The position numbers and the translations under genes were made by a program. The notes under the pieces are model-generated. The model had not been told where the DNA came from and ran no database searches. It was given only the letters and a program-made list of their open reading frames with translations. A stretch of 42,597 bases of DNA from a virus. The stretch lies in IMG/VR virus record IMGVR_UViG_3300029319_000091, positions 1,697 to 44,293 of that record, one strand, 5' to 3'. Below are positions 31,326 through 38,084 of this stretch, one piece after another. Positions within the stretch are counted from its first letter, which is position 1, and every line of letters starts with the position of its first letter.

Positions 31326-31592
31326 TCAGTGAATCTGTTCTCCTTCCATTGGGTTTTCCTGAAGTGTGTAGATCCAGCATTCAGCCGCATTCCTAGCTCT
31401 GTCAATGATGTCTTTGGGATCCGTGATCTGATAACAATCAAATATGAACATCAATAAGGCTTCGATCTCTTGGTCGCTCACATTCTTAGGTAAAGAATTT
31501 TGTATGATCTCATAGGTCTTCTCCCACTTATCATTAAATTCAGCCAGCAACTCCCGCCCATCCTGATTGATGTCTATCTTTTTGTCATTCAT
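31326..31592 (-). CDS. Small acidic protein, unknown
   Basis: This 88-residue protein (MNDKKIDINQDGRELLAEFN, then helices around SDQEIEALLMFIFDCYQITD) has an AAGGAGAACGAAAATG start context, a good SD that resembles the leader cassette of its operon. It is the last gene of the accessory minus operon and overlaps the preceding stop by 8 bases. No family recognised. Confidence 0.65.
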   Translation of the reverse strand: MNDKKIDINQDGRELLAEFNDKWEKTYEIIQNSLPKNVSDQEIEALLMFIFDCYQITDPKDIIDRARNAAECWIYTLQENPMEGEQIH

Positions 31593-31740
31593 TTTCGTTC
31601 TCCTTGTAAATTGCGATCAACTTCCATTTGAATTCACTTGGGATTATCCCATCCTTAATCAAAGCGTCGAGGACAACTCGATCAACATCGTCGTTATCCC
31701 TCTTGGATATCTCGCTAAATAATATTTCTCGTTCAATCAT
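31585..31740 (-). CDS. Short protein, unknown
   Basis: From the ATG at 31740 (GGAG seven bases upstream) this is a 51-residue acidic protein: MIEREILFSEISKRDNDDVD, then RVVLDALIKDGIIPSEFKWK and a Glu/Asn end. The ATG at 31746 would leave only one base after the SD. A strong GC hairpin lies just upstream. Probably a small helical protein; function unknown. Confidence 0.55.
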   Translation of the reverse strand: MIEREILFSEISKRDNDDVDRVVLDALIKDGIIPSEFKWKLIAIYKENENE

Positions 31741-31754
31741 ATTCATTCTCCAAG

Positions 31755-31770
31755 GGGGGCAAGCCCCCCG
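31755..31770 (-). other. GC hairpin between two operon genes
   Basis: On the minus strand GGGGGG-CTTG-CCCCCC forms a perfect 6-bp hairpin just after the VWA gene stop and directly before TTGGAG (the SD of the next gene). There is no U-tract, so it is more likely a transcript-stabilising or translation-tuning hairpin than a terminator. The GAAA and CTGATGA boxes of the ribozymes are absent. Confidence 0.55.
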
Positions 31771-31775
31771 ATTAG

Positions 31776-32990
31776 TTAAATTAAAACCACTTCCCCGAAA
31801 GGTTCGCACCCCTCGAAGTAAGGCTCTCTACCATTGCTGGCCCAGATCACTGGGTAGCTTGGCACCTCGAAGTTAACACCGTGGTATGCATCAGGGCCAA
31901 CGTCACCATACCCATCAGTGAAATAGATCAAAGCGTGAGGAAAGATCTGCTCATGTTCTACCCAGTTAAAAACTGGGTTAAATGCGGTGCCGCCCCCGCC
32001 ATAGAACTTAAGCTCGATATCTTCGCCCCTATCGAAAGAGACCGCCTTTCTCACCTCGCTATCACAGTAGACTATGTGAATTCTGGTCGGGTTGATCTCA
32101 TCCACAATATCCTGAGTGTGTGTGCCGATCTCAGCAAGCTCGACCAGAGTTAGTGAGCAAGAGGTATCGATACCGATAACCAGCTCCCCATCAGGTGTGG
32201 TGAGGTTCCCAGGTAGGATCAATCCCTGATGGACAAACCGCCTGTTCACGCTGGCATAGCTTTGGTCAGTGATCACCTGATCATGCAAGTGATCCTTGAT
32301 GATCTGATACCACGGCTGCACTGCACCCTTGTGGGAATCGATCACATCCCTGATCTGAGCATCAGAATTACCCTTGCCGATCTTCTTTTCAATCTGAGCG
32401 GCCTGATGTACCTCTTCTGCGATAGAGACTTCTTCTTCTGATATCCCAGCAGCATCAAGCACCTTGCCCTGATCATCCACCGCATCAAGCACTTCGCCCC
32501 ACTCACCGTCAGAGATCGAGTATTCGCCTTCACTGTCATCAGGATCCCCAGTGCCGTCCTCAGGGTTCTCAGCCAGCTTCCTCTTAAGATCCGCATAGAT
32601 GCGCTCAGAAGCCCAGCCAATATACTTAGAGTCAATCAGCCCATCCTCAGGCATCGTGAAACCAGCGGATACTAGACCTCCATTGATAGCGTAATCGCAG
32701 GCTTCGTTCCAGAGCTTGTGTTCGTAGTTGCCTATGAGCTTCCTTGTATGGTGACAGTACGAAACGTGAGCGCACTCGTGTGCCAAAACAAACACGATCT
32801 CTGGGACAGTCTTCTCGACAACCCAATCGGGGTTGTAGAAGATATGCTTACCATCAGTAGCCATCGTGCGAACTTGGTTAGTGGACACGATCTCCATCCG
32901 ATAGAGCAGGGCCGTATAGAATGGATGGTCTCGAACCATCCTTTTCTTGGCCTTAGCTATTGTACGTTCAGCTATAAATGCATTGTTCAT
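31776..32990 (-). CDS. DUF2201-type metallopeptidase + VWA-like protein
   Basis: This 404-residue protein has two domains. The N-terminal putative metallopeptidase (about 5-190) carries HECAH (71-75) in VLAHECAHVSYCHH and the NEACDYAING motif typical of this family. A linker rich in Asp and Glu follows. The C-terminal VWA-like domain has a MIDAS motif DTSCS (about 274-278), GGGGTAFNP and ALIYFTDGYGD, which bind Mg2+. This is the DUF2201 (VWA-like) architecture, usually paired with a MoxR AAA+ ATPase, as found two genes upstream. It starts 10 bases after the coiled-coil gene. Confidence 0.88.
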   Translation of the reverse strand: MNNAFIAERTIAKAKKRMVRDHPFYTALLYRMEIVSTNQVRTMATDGKHIFYNPDWVVEKTVPEIVFVLAHECAHVSYCHHTRKLIGNYEHKLWNEACDYAINGGLVSAGFTMPEDGLIDSKYIGWASERIYADLKRKLAENPEDGTGDPDDSEGEYSISDGEWGEVLDAVDDQGKVLDAAGISEEEVSIAEEVHQAAQIEKKIGKGNSDAQIRDVIDSHKGAVQPWYQIIKDHLHDQVITDQSYASVNRRFVHQGLILPGNLTTPDGELVIGIDTSCSLTLVELAEIGTHTQDIVDEINPTRIHIVYCDSEVRKAVSFDRGEDIELKFYGGGGTAFNPVFNWVEHEQIFPHALIYFTDGYGDVGPDAYHGVNFEVPSYPVIWASNGREPYFEGCEPFGEVVLI

Positions 32991-32999
32991 ATCGCCCCC

Positions 33000-33893
33000 T
33001 TAATCGTAGAAGCCAGAGAGAGAATCGACGATGTTTTTAGCATCCTTGATTGTCTCTTTGCGTTTGTCTTCAGATTCTCTTAGCTCATCAGGGTTCGCGT
33101 TTCTGAGTTTGCTAAGGATCTTGTTGGCGGCAATATCGAGCTGATCGTCACCGAATATATTCAGATCGGGCAGTATGTCGGCCAGCTCTTTAACATTCGC
33201 TATCGTGGAGTTGGCAAACTTAGAAGGTTTAGTCGCCCCCTCTTCGATCACGCCGTGACGCTCCAGACCCTCGATCATTGTCTCCAACACGCCCACAACC
33301 CTATCTCGGACTTTGTCTTGAGCGACTTTGACCTTTCGAGTGATCTCTTCTTCGGCATCTTCCTTGATCTTTTTGATTTTAGAATTGGGAAGCTTTACTC
33401 GAATATCATTTGAGTCGTCTATATTCTTGAGCTTGTATGTGATCGAGTATGCGTCAGCAATGTCATCCACACTGGGGTAGAAGTCTGGATCGAACTTATC
33501 GCCCAGCCTACTCTCTAGCTCCTTAAGCTTGGTTGGCCATTCTTGTTTAAGCTCACGCTCAAGATCAATTAGGTGATCCTGATACTCTTCAATTTTCCGC
33601 TCGACTTTGTCGAGAATGTCAGCGGTCACTAAATGCTCCCCCTCAGTCCAAGGTAGAAGCATCTTTCTAACCACGTTGTTTCCGACCCGACCTATCGTTT
33701 TGTCGAGGGCCTTGATTACCGGCACGTCAGCCATGTTCTGATGCACAGAAAAAGCCTTGTGATCTGGGTTACCATCCTTGTCGAAAACATTGTGCTGGAT
33801 AGCGAGTGCAGTTGCAGCTTCCTTGTCGTTCTTGGAATGCTGCCACTTCGTACACTTGATTTTAATGAGCAATGCGCTCTCTTGTATTGTCAC
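33000..33893 (-). CDS. Coiled-coil partner of MoxR/VWA pair (DUF3150-like candidate)
   Basis: This 297-residue protein from GTG 33893 has an N-terminal beta part (ESALLIKIKCTKWQHSKNDK), a middle with VIKALDKTIGRVGNNVVRKM, then long helices (DILDKVERKIEEYQDHLIDL and following, about 90-125 and 175-215). Position between the MoxR ATPase and the VWA protein matches the middle protein of three-gene MoxR modules, often annotated DUF3150; the family assignment is by position and helix pattern only. Its SD is the AACTAGGAG cassette formed by the last codons of the MoxR gene. Confidence 0.6.
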   Translation of the reverse strand: MTIQESALLIKIKCTKWQHSKNDKEAATALAIQHNVFDKDGNPDHKAFSVHQNMADVPVIKALDKTIGRVGNNVVRKMLLPWTEGEHLVTADILDKVERKIEEYQDHLIDLERELKQEWPTKLKELESRLGDKFDPDFYPSVDDIADAYSITYKLKNIDDSNDIRVKLPNSKIKKIKEDAEEEITRKVKVAQDKVRDRVVGVLETMIEGLERHGVIEEGATKPSKFANSTIANVKELADILPDLNIFGDDQLDIAANKILSKLRNANPDELRESEDKRKETIKDAKNIVDSLSGFYD

Positions 33894-33896
33894 TTC

Positions 33897-34976
33897 TTAT
33901 TCTCCTAGTTGGTTATCAATTTTGAACTGTATGTACTCCTGGGTTTCTTTGAAATCAGGATCACGGCCTATCGCAAGGGCAAACAGAACCGCTATCAGCT
34001 CATCGTCATATTTGGCAAGCCACTTGATAGCATTGCCGATGTTGGATCTCTCGCACTTTGCTGCAAGCTGAGCGCAAACCGCATAGATCGTGTTGATCTG
34101 GGATGGCACTGGCACACTGTCAGGATCGTCCAAAATCTGAGCAAAGCTTGGAATATCCCTCATTACCTTCAGGAAAGATGAGAACTCTGAGCCTGCTCCA
34201 ATTCCCACTGCCCCTATGATCGAGTCGGCCTCGATCTTCTTAGGTAGACCACACTTGATGATCTCAGAAACGAACTCCCACGAGCGTGGAGTAGCTACTG
34301 CTATGTGTCCCTTAGGGGCACCCCCGTCGAGGTACTCGTGGAGCAGTCCTCCATTCTCAGAGCTTGGTGCCCCTCGAAACTGAATGAATGCGATCACCTC
34401 GTGAGCCACGCCATTTTGGTATGCCCACTCAGTCCACTCAGACACACTAGGCACCACGTTAAAGTGCGGAGCAAAGCGATTCATCAGGGCTGGATCCACG
34501 CGACCATGTACCCCAGCACCATCTTCAGGACGATTAGAGGCGGCTACTATGTGCCAGCCTTTGGGGTGTATGTACGAGCCTAATCTACCGTCAGTCATTA
34601 GCTGGTAGAGACTAGCCTGTACTGAAGCCATCCCCAGCAATATCTCATCAATGAAGGTGATACCGAACTCACCGTCCCTCTCGACGTTAGGTAGCCAGCG
34701 TGGGGGAGCAAAATCGGTCTCATGGTCAATGATCTCTGGAACCCCTCGTGTATCGACTGCGTCGATCTGTGAGGTTCTAAGGTCTAGAAGGCCCCATTGG
34801 TTGCCAGTGGTCTCAGAGAGAGAAGCCACTATCGACTTAACGATAGCGGATTTTGCCACTCCATAGGCACCCCACAAAAAAGGATGCAGTTTTGTCCTCG
34901 GATCTTCTCTTAAGACAAATGTCTCAATAGCCGTGGCCGCTGACTGTGTTGTTACTGTGCTTATGTTAAAAGCCAT
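33897..34976 (-). CDS. MoxR-like AAA+ ATPase
   Basis: This 359-residue protein is a MoxR-family ATPase. Walker A is GAYGVAKS (36-43), with Ala where Gly normally precedes Lys. Walker B is ITFIDEIL, and a MoxR-type insert GLLDLRTSQIDAVDTRGVPE precedes it. Sensor 1 and arginine-finger region are VAASNRPEDGAGVHGRVDPA and LMNRF. MoxR ATPases remodel or insert cofactors with VWA partners; the VWA protein is two genes downstream. The ATG at 34976 has AGGAG seven bases upstream and follows a hammerhead ribozyme. Confidence 0.88.
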   Translation of the reverse strand: MAFNISTVTTQSAATAIETFVLREDPRTKLHPFLWGAYGVAKSAIVKSIVASLSETTGNQWGLLDLRTSQIDAVDTRGVPEIIDHETDFAPPRWLPNVERDGEFGITFIDEILLGMASVQASLYQLMTDGRLGSYIHPKGWHIVAASNRPEDGAGVHGRVDPALMNRFAPHFNVVPSVSEWTEWAYQNGVAHEVIAFIQFRGAPSSENGGLLHEYLDGGAPKGHIAVATPRSWEFVSEIIKCGLPKKIEADSIIGAVGIGAGSEFSSFLKVMRDIPSFAQILDDPDSVPVPSQINTIYAVCAQLAAKCERSNIGNAIKWLAKYDDELIAVLFALAIGRDPDFKETQEYIQFKIDNQLGE

Positions 34977-35003
34977 ATTCAAACTCCTAGTTATAGTTAG
35001 TTA

Positions 35004-35063
35004 TCCAAGACCCCCGATAGGGGGTTTCGAGGCGGGAACTACCCGCCCAGCTCATCAGTTGGA
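35004..35063 (-). ncRNA. Hammerhead ribozyme HHR1 (type I)
   Basis: Read on the minus strand: TCCAA (35063-35059), core CTGATGA (35058-35052), stem II GGCGGG/CCCGCC with loop TAGTT (35047-35031) closed by a G-C pair with a CT bulge and a G-U pair, then GAAA (35028-35025). Stem III is CCCCC-TATC-GGGGG (35024-35011), followed by TC and TTGGA (35008-35004), which re-pairs with TCCAA as stem I. All invariant core bases are present. Cleavage is predicted between 35009 and 35008. It lies between the stop of the 35071 gene and the MoxR start. Confidence 0.9.
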
Positions 35064-35070
35064 ATGTCTG

Positions 35071-35319
35071 CTAATCCTCCTTTTTGAAAAAATTATCAAT
35101 AGTTTCTTCAGTCTTATCGGCCATTACTAACTCTAATTTCAACATCAGTTTGATATCGTCGAAAACTTCTTCGCTTATGAACTTGTGTTCAAGAGCCATA
35201 TTAAGAAGCCTAAGGTCATGGTTAATTTTACTTTTCCAAGTAGAAAAATCTGATTTGATCTGACCTTCTCGCGATAAAGCGTTTCGGCTAAACACTTCGA
35301 TATATTCTTCTTCAGTCAT
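35071..35319 (-). CDS. Small helical acidic protein, unknown
   Basis: This 82-residue protein (MTEEEYIEVFSRNALSREGQ, then helices rich in Leu, Glu and Lys, ending ETIDNFFKKED) starts one base after the preceding stop, with AAAGGAGG upstream. Its stop (TAG 35073-35071) is 8 bases before the first ribozyme. No recognisable domain. Confidence 0.65.
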   Translation of the reverse strand: MTEEEYIEVFSRNALSREGQIKSDFSTWKSKINHDLRLLNMALEHKFISEEVFDDIKLMLKLELVMADKTEETIDNFFKKED

Positions 35320-35874
35320 CTACTGATCCTCCTTTAGTTCTTCAATTTGCCTAATCACTGAGTCGATACAATCGATACAGTAGTAGCGGTCACCGATCTC
35401 TTCGCCTTGATCGTCGAAAGGCACGTTGCCCTCGAATGAATAGACCCCACACCGAGCGCAGGGATCACGAGTGGTTTTGTACTCATCATTCGCCCTCTCG
35501 ATCTCAGACAACAGGTCATCGCCTGGGCCTGGGTTTTTCTGGATCTGATCGTGGAGCCTTTCATGCTCGACTATGAACTTAGCCGCTGGATAGTTGCGCT
35601 GCTTGAGCAGTTTGCCGATCTGCTCCCCGATGGGAGTCATAGCGTGAACTTCATCTTCATCATTCAATCTCTTGAATCCGATTCTCTCCATGATGCTCGT
35701 GGCCTCATCGCAATAACTGTTAAACCGATCCTGAGAAGCCTCGGTGTACCGCTCATCGCCGTTCTCTGCGACCTCGGTTATCAGGGGGCCATCCCCGTAT
35801 TCTTCAGCCAGAATGACTGCCAGATCGGAATAGATCTCTATCCACTGTTCATCCGACACTATTAAATCGTTCAT
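35320..35874 (-). CDS. Protein with C-terminal zinc ribbon, unknown
   Basis: This 184-residue acidic protein has a helical N-terminal two thirds (WIEIYSDLAVILAEEYGDGP, EATSIMERIGFKRLNDEDE) and a C-terminal CxxC...CxxC pair (CARC at about 140-143; CIDC at about 168-171), which should bind zinc. A GGAGG lies upstream of its ATG. I recognise no specific family; the zinc module could contact nucleic acid or a protein partner. Confidence 0.7.
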   Translation of the reverse strand: MNDLIVSDEQWIEIYSDLAVILAEEYGDGPLITEVAENGDERYTEASQDRFNSYCDEATSIMERIGFKRLNDEDEVHAMTPIGEQIGKLLKQRNYPAAKFIVEHERLHDQIQKNPGPGDDLLSEIERANDEYKTTRDPCARCGVYSFEGNVPFDDQGEEIGDRYYCIDCIDSVIRQIEELKEDQ

Positions 35875-35876
35875 AG

Positions 35877-36089
35877 TTAAATGTCCTCCCTGAGTGTGTT
35901 GTATGGGCTGACCGCCTCAAGAGCTGCTCTCTTGGGATCTTTGCCTGTGTTGAATAGATAGATGGCACTATCCCAATTGATGAACTCAGAACGGTAGTCG
36001 GCCCTCTGGGCTGCGTCCTGATAGTCGTCTCTGGTCTTGAGTGCATCGTGATAGCTGGCCATCCATTTGGCCCGATCTCGTTTTCTCAT
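35877..36089 (-). CDS. Small protein, unknown
   Basis: This 70-residue basic protein (MRKRDRAKWMASYHDALKTR, then DYQDAAQRADYRSEFINWDS) is Trp, Tyr and Arg-rich, probably helical. AACTAGGAG lies nine bases before its ATG, and a variant ribozyme (36116-36173) sits just upstream. Family unknown. Confidence 0.65.
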   Translation of the reverse strand: MRKRDRAKWMASYHDALKTRDDYQDAAQRADYRSEFINWDSAIYLFNTGKDPKRAALEAVSPYNTLREDI

Positions 36090-36115
36090 TATCCAATTCT
36101 CCTAGTTAGCGGGTT

Positions 36116-36173
36116 GTCATCTTCAAGGTGCAAGGTTCCCAGCCTACGCACGACCCCCAGAGGGGGTTTCGAC
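36116..36173 (-). ncRNA. Hammerhead-like element HHR3, altered core
   Basis: On the minus strand this element starts in the stop codon of the 36173 gene as GTC, GAAA (36170-36167), stem III CCCCC-TCT-GGGGG (36166-36154), then TC and a closed stem I (GTGC...GCAC, 36151-36128, with an inner AGG/CCT pair). GAC (36118-36116) closes with GTC. This is the type II order of HHR4. The bases where CTGATGA should be read CTTGAAGAT, so cleavage is doubtful: a decayed or variant copy. Confidence 0.45.
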
Positions 36174-36403
36174 TATGCTGCGCGGGTAGCTGGCCCCCTT
36201 AGATCAAAACTGATCGAGTATTGATGGTCTCCCAGATCTCTCTTGAGTATGTACTGCTCGATCACTTCCTGACCCCTAAAGAAACTGTCAGCAAAGTAAG
36301 AAAACACCAAGTGATCATTGTGAGAATCTCTGACAGTGATCTCGCAGAGGTTGTCATCTAGCAGCACGAGTTTGATAAAGAAAAAACGGTAAGGTAATGG
36401 CAT
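36173..36403 (-). CDS. Small protein, unknown
   Basis: From the ATG at 36403, which overlaps the preceding stop (TAATG), this is a 76-residue protein: MPLPYRFFFIKLVLLDDNLC, then EITVRDSHNDHLVFSYFADS and a basic end. Probably a small beta-rich domain. Its stop TAG is also the first part of the hammerhead-like element HHR3. Confidence 0.55.
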   Translation of the reverse strand: MPLPYRFFFIKLVLLDDNLCEITVRDSHNDHLVFSYFADSFFRGQEVIEQYILKRDLGDHQYSISFDLRGPATRAA

Positions 36404-36615
36404 TAGATGTGTCCTCCAGATATTTTCAGACCCGCTGCGAAGGAGGCAAAATAAGCTCCCCAGAGGCCCCAGTTGATCGCTGCGATCTCTAGAGTGCTTA
36501 GGTCGGTGTTTGCCTCCAGCCATAGGTCAATGACCCCCAGACCGGCGGCAGTGACTACGATGCTCATGACTACAAATAGAGTGATAAACGTGAGTGATAA
36601 GATTAGAAATTTCAT
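36403..36615 (-). CDS. Two-segment small membrane protein
   Basis: This 70-residue protein has two hydrophobic segments (about 2-29, FLILSLTFITLFVVMSIVVT; about 45-64, IAAINWGLWGAYFASFAAGL) separated by an acidic loop, so it should sit in the inner membrane. Its leader carries the AACTAGGAG cassette and the best hammerhead ribozyme. Function unknown; a holin, superinfection or host-takeover protein would fit the size. Confidence 0.65.
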   Translation of the reverse strand: MKFLILSLTFITLFVVMSIVVTAAGLGVIDLWLEANTDLSTLEIAAINWGLWGAYFASFAAGLKISGGHI

Positions 36616-36638
36616 TTTCAGTTCTCCTAGTTTTAGTT

Positions 36639-36696
36639 TTCCAAGACCCCCATAAGGGGGTTTCGATCAATCACCAATTGATCTCATCAGTTGGAA
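36639..36696 (-). ncRNA. Hammerhead ribozyme HHR2 (type I, canonical)
   Basis: On the minus strand: TTCCAA (36696-36691), CTGATGA (36690-36684), stem II GATCAAT-TGGTG-ATTGATC (36683-36665, 7 bp perfect), GAAA (36664-36661), stem III CCCCC-TTAT-GGGGG (36660-36647), TC, then TTGGAA (36644-36639), which pairs with the first six bases. Every invariant hammerhead base is present, including the GTC cleavage triplet. Cleavage is predicted between 36645 and 36644. It starts two bases after the TAG of the 36698 gene and ends 7 bases before the next AACTAGGAG. Confidence 0.95.
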
Positions 36697-36697
36697 T

Positions 36698-37051
36698 CTA
36701 CAAGGCCCTCCTAAATGTGATTAGGCCGTGTTCGTAGTACTTGACCTCTATCTGGTCTCCCTCGTTAAAGATCTCACCAATGCGCTTCTCGTGGAGATCT
36801 ATGATGGGCCTGCTTGCAGTCACCGCTCGATCACCGCCCAAGCTAGGACAAAGCTCAATCGACTCAGGGCCGTAGTAGACCTTGTATGTCTCCCCAGCGT
36901 GGAACTGAGCAGCCTCAAGCTTTTTGCCCTCGATCCATATTCGGTATGCCCTCTTGGTCTTCTTGACCTTGGTTTTTCCAGAGGCTACTGGCTCTACAAA
37001 ATTAACCACTTCCGACCTTCTATCTTCTAGCTCTTGTTTTATCTGATCCAT
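36698..37051 (-). CDS. AbrB/SymE-like small protein (candidate)
   Basis: From the ATG at 37051 (AGGAG eight bases upstream) this is a 117-residue protein. The middle RAYRIWIEGKKLEAAQFHAG followed by ETYKVYYGPESIEL looks like the swapped-hairpin pattern of SymE/AbrB-type proteins ('R..G..L..AGF..G..'), and a second strand set (EKRIGEIFNEGDQIEVKYYE) repeats the theme. I recall relatives beside PAPS-reductase-like genes in other phages, as here. DNA binding is possible but unproven. Confidence 0.55.
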   Translation of the reverse strand: MDQIKQELEDRRSEVVNFVEPVASGKTKVKKTKRAYRIWIEGKKLEAAQFHAGETYKVYYGPESIELCPSLGGDRAVTASRPIIDLHEKRIGEIFNEGDQIEVKYYEHGLITFRRAL

Positions 37052-37075
37052 TTTCAATTCTCCTAGTTGTGACTT

Positions 37076-37131
37076 GTCTCATCAGCGATCAAGTAGTCAT
37101 CTTGGCCGGACTCCCCGAAGGGAGTTTCGAC
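37076..37131 (-). ncRNA. Hammerhead ribozyme HHR4 (type II)
   Basis: On the minus strand: GTC (37131-37129), GAAA (37128-37125), stem III CTCCC-TTCG-GGGAG (37124-37111, a stable UUCG loop), TC, a closed stem I (CGGCCAAG / CTTGATCG around ATGACTA, 37108-37086, one mismatch), CTGATGA (37085-37079), then GAC (37078-37076), which pairs with the first GTC as a short open stem II. This is the circularly permuted type II form. The 3-bp stem II is its weak point. Cleavage is predicted between 37109 and 37108. It starts inside the stop codon of the PP-loop gene. Confidence 0.75.
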
Positions 37132-38084
37132 TATTGGTACTGACTCTCTAATAACTGACCCAGTGAGGGCCTCTGAGGTGCGCTCTCAGAGTCGATCTTC
37201 TTCTCCCACTCATCTATCGAGAGAAGCTCACCGTCTACCTTGGCGGTGAATAGACGCGCTCCCTTGGCCCATGAGTCGTGTTGCCATTGGCCGTCAGGTG
37301 CCCTCCATCCGATCTTACAATGATCGCCTACATCACCTTTGCCCTCGGTCACTACTGCACTCCCAGTTTTCCATTCTTTGGGTCTGGTCAAGCTGAGTGG
37401 CTTGCCTGCATCTATCCAAGCCTGATGCTTTCGAGGTGACTCCTCTTGGAACCGCTCCTCGACCAGCTTTATGAGATCCCATCTCTGAGGATCCTGTCTG
37501 GCCTCGTAGATCTCTTCTTTACTCAGGAAAGGACAGAATACGCATGATGACTTAGGCACATCAAAGTCATATGACTTGAGAAGCTCGATACAGCTCTCTC
37601 TGGTCTCATCCAAATCGATAAGCGGGTACTCATACTTGGCCTTGTCATTCTTAGGCTTGGTAAATCGCTTCTTACGGTAAAGCTCATTCGCCTCTATGCC
37701 GATTAGGTAGGTGATCTCTGAGTCTGGGTATGTCTGCTTGGCCCACTTGGCGATCACCTCACCTTTAAACTTGGCTGAGCAAACATGGGAGCCGCCGATC
37801 ATCACTGGGACGATCCCAAGTCTGGTGACCCACTGGGTTATGGTCTCGCCTTCTTTGCTGACGATATCGAAGGGTAGATCGTGTTCTTCGCAGAGCTTCT
37901 GAAAACGCCTGACATTAGCGTATGTCTCGGCAGATTCAGCTCCAGTATCACTAAAGACAACATGGTCTATAGCTAGATCCTCATGGTACAAATGTATCAG
38001 TAGGATCGCGCTTGAATCCACGCCTCCCCCGAAAGACAAGATCCTCTTTCGAGAGAAGTAGTGGTGGTCTATTTGTTCGTTCAT
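37131..38084 (-). CDS. PAPS-reductase/PP-loop ATP pyrophosphatase family protein
   Basis: From the ATG at 38084 (AACTAGGAG upstream) this is a 317-residue protein. The PP-loop SFGGGVDSSA (17-26) binds ATP. FSDTGAESAETY, a HVCSAKFKG Cys site and a later SSCVFCPFLS cluster are typical of phosphoadenosine-phosphosulfate-reductase-family proteins in phages and DndC-like enzymes. These activate a substrate by adenylation or move sulfur; the real substrate is unknown. It is the first gene after the operon promoter. Chemistry on DNA or tRNA, or sulfur metabolism, are alternatives. Confidence 0.82.
   Translation of the reverse strand: MNEQIDHHYFSRKRILSFGGGVDSSAILLIHLYHEDLAIDHVVFSDTGAESAETYANVRRFQKLCEEHDLPFDIVSKEGETITQWVTRLGIVPVMIGGSHVCSAKFKGEVIAKWAKQTYPDSEITYLIGIEANELYRKKRFTKPKNDKAKYEYPLIDLDETRESCIELLKSYDFDVPKSSCVFCPFLSKEEIYEARQDPQRWDLIKLVEERFQEESPRKHQAWIDAGKPLSLTRPKEWKTGSAVVTEGKGDVGDHCKIGWRAPDGQWQHDSWAKGARLFTAKVDGELLSIDEWEKKIDSESAPQRPSLGQLLESQYQ

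Noticed and set aside
31272-31457. Plus-strand 61-residue frame after the pseudoknot, near an AACTAGGAG at 31304
   Set aside because: Its start lies before that SD, and most of it is antisense to the 31326 gene; no start codon is at proper distance from the SD.
35005-37131. Repeated C5/G5 hairpins read as ordinary intrinsic terminators
   Set aside because: None has a U-tract, genes continue on the same strand, and the hairpins are stem III of hammerhead cores.
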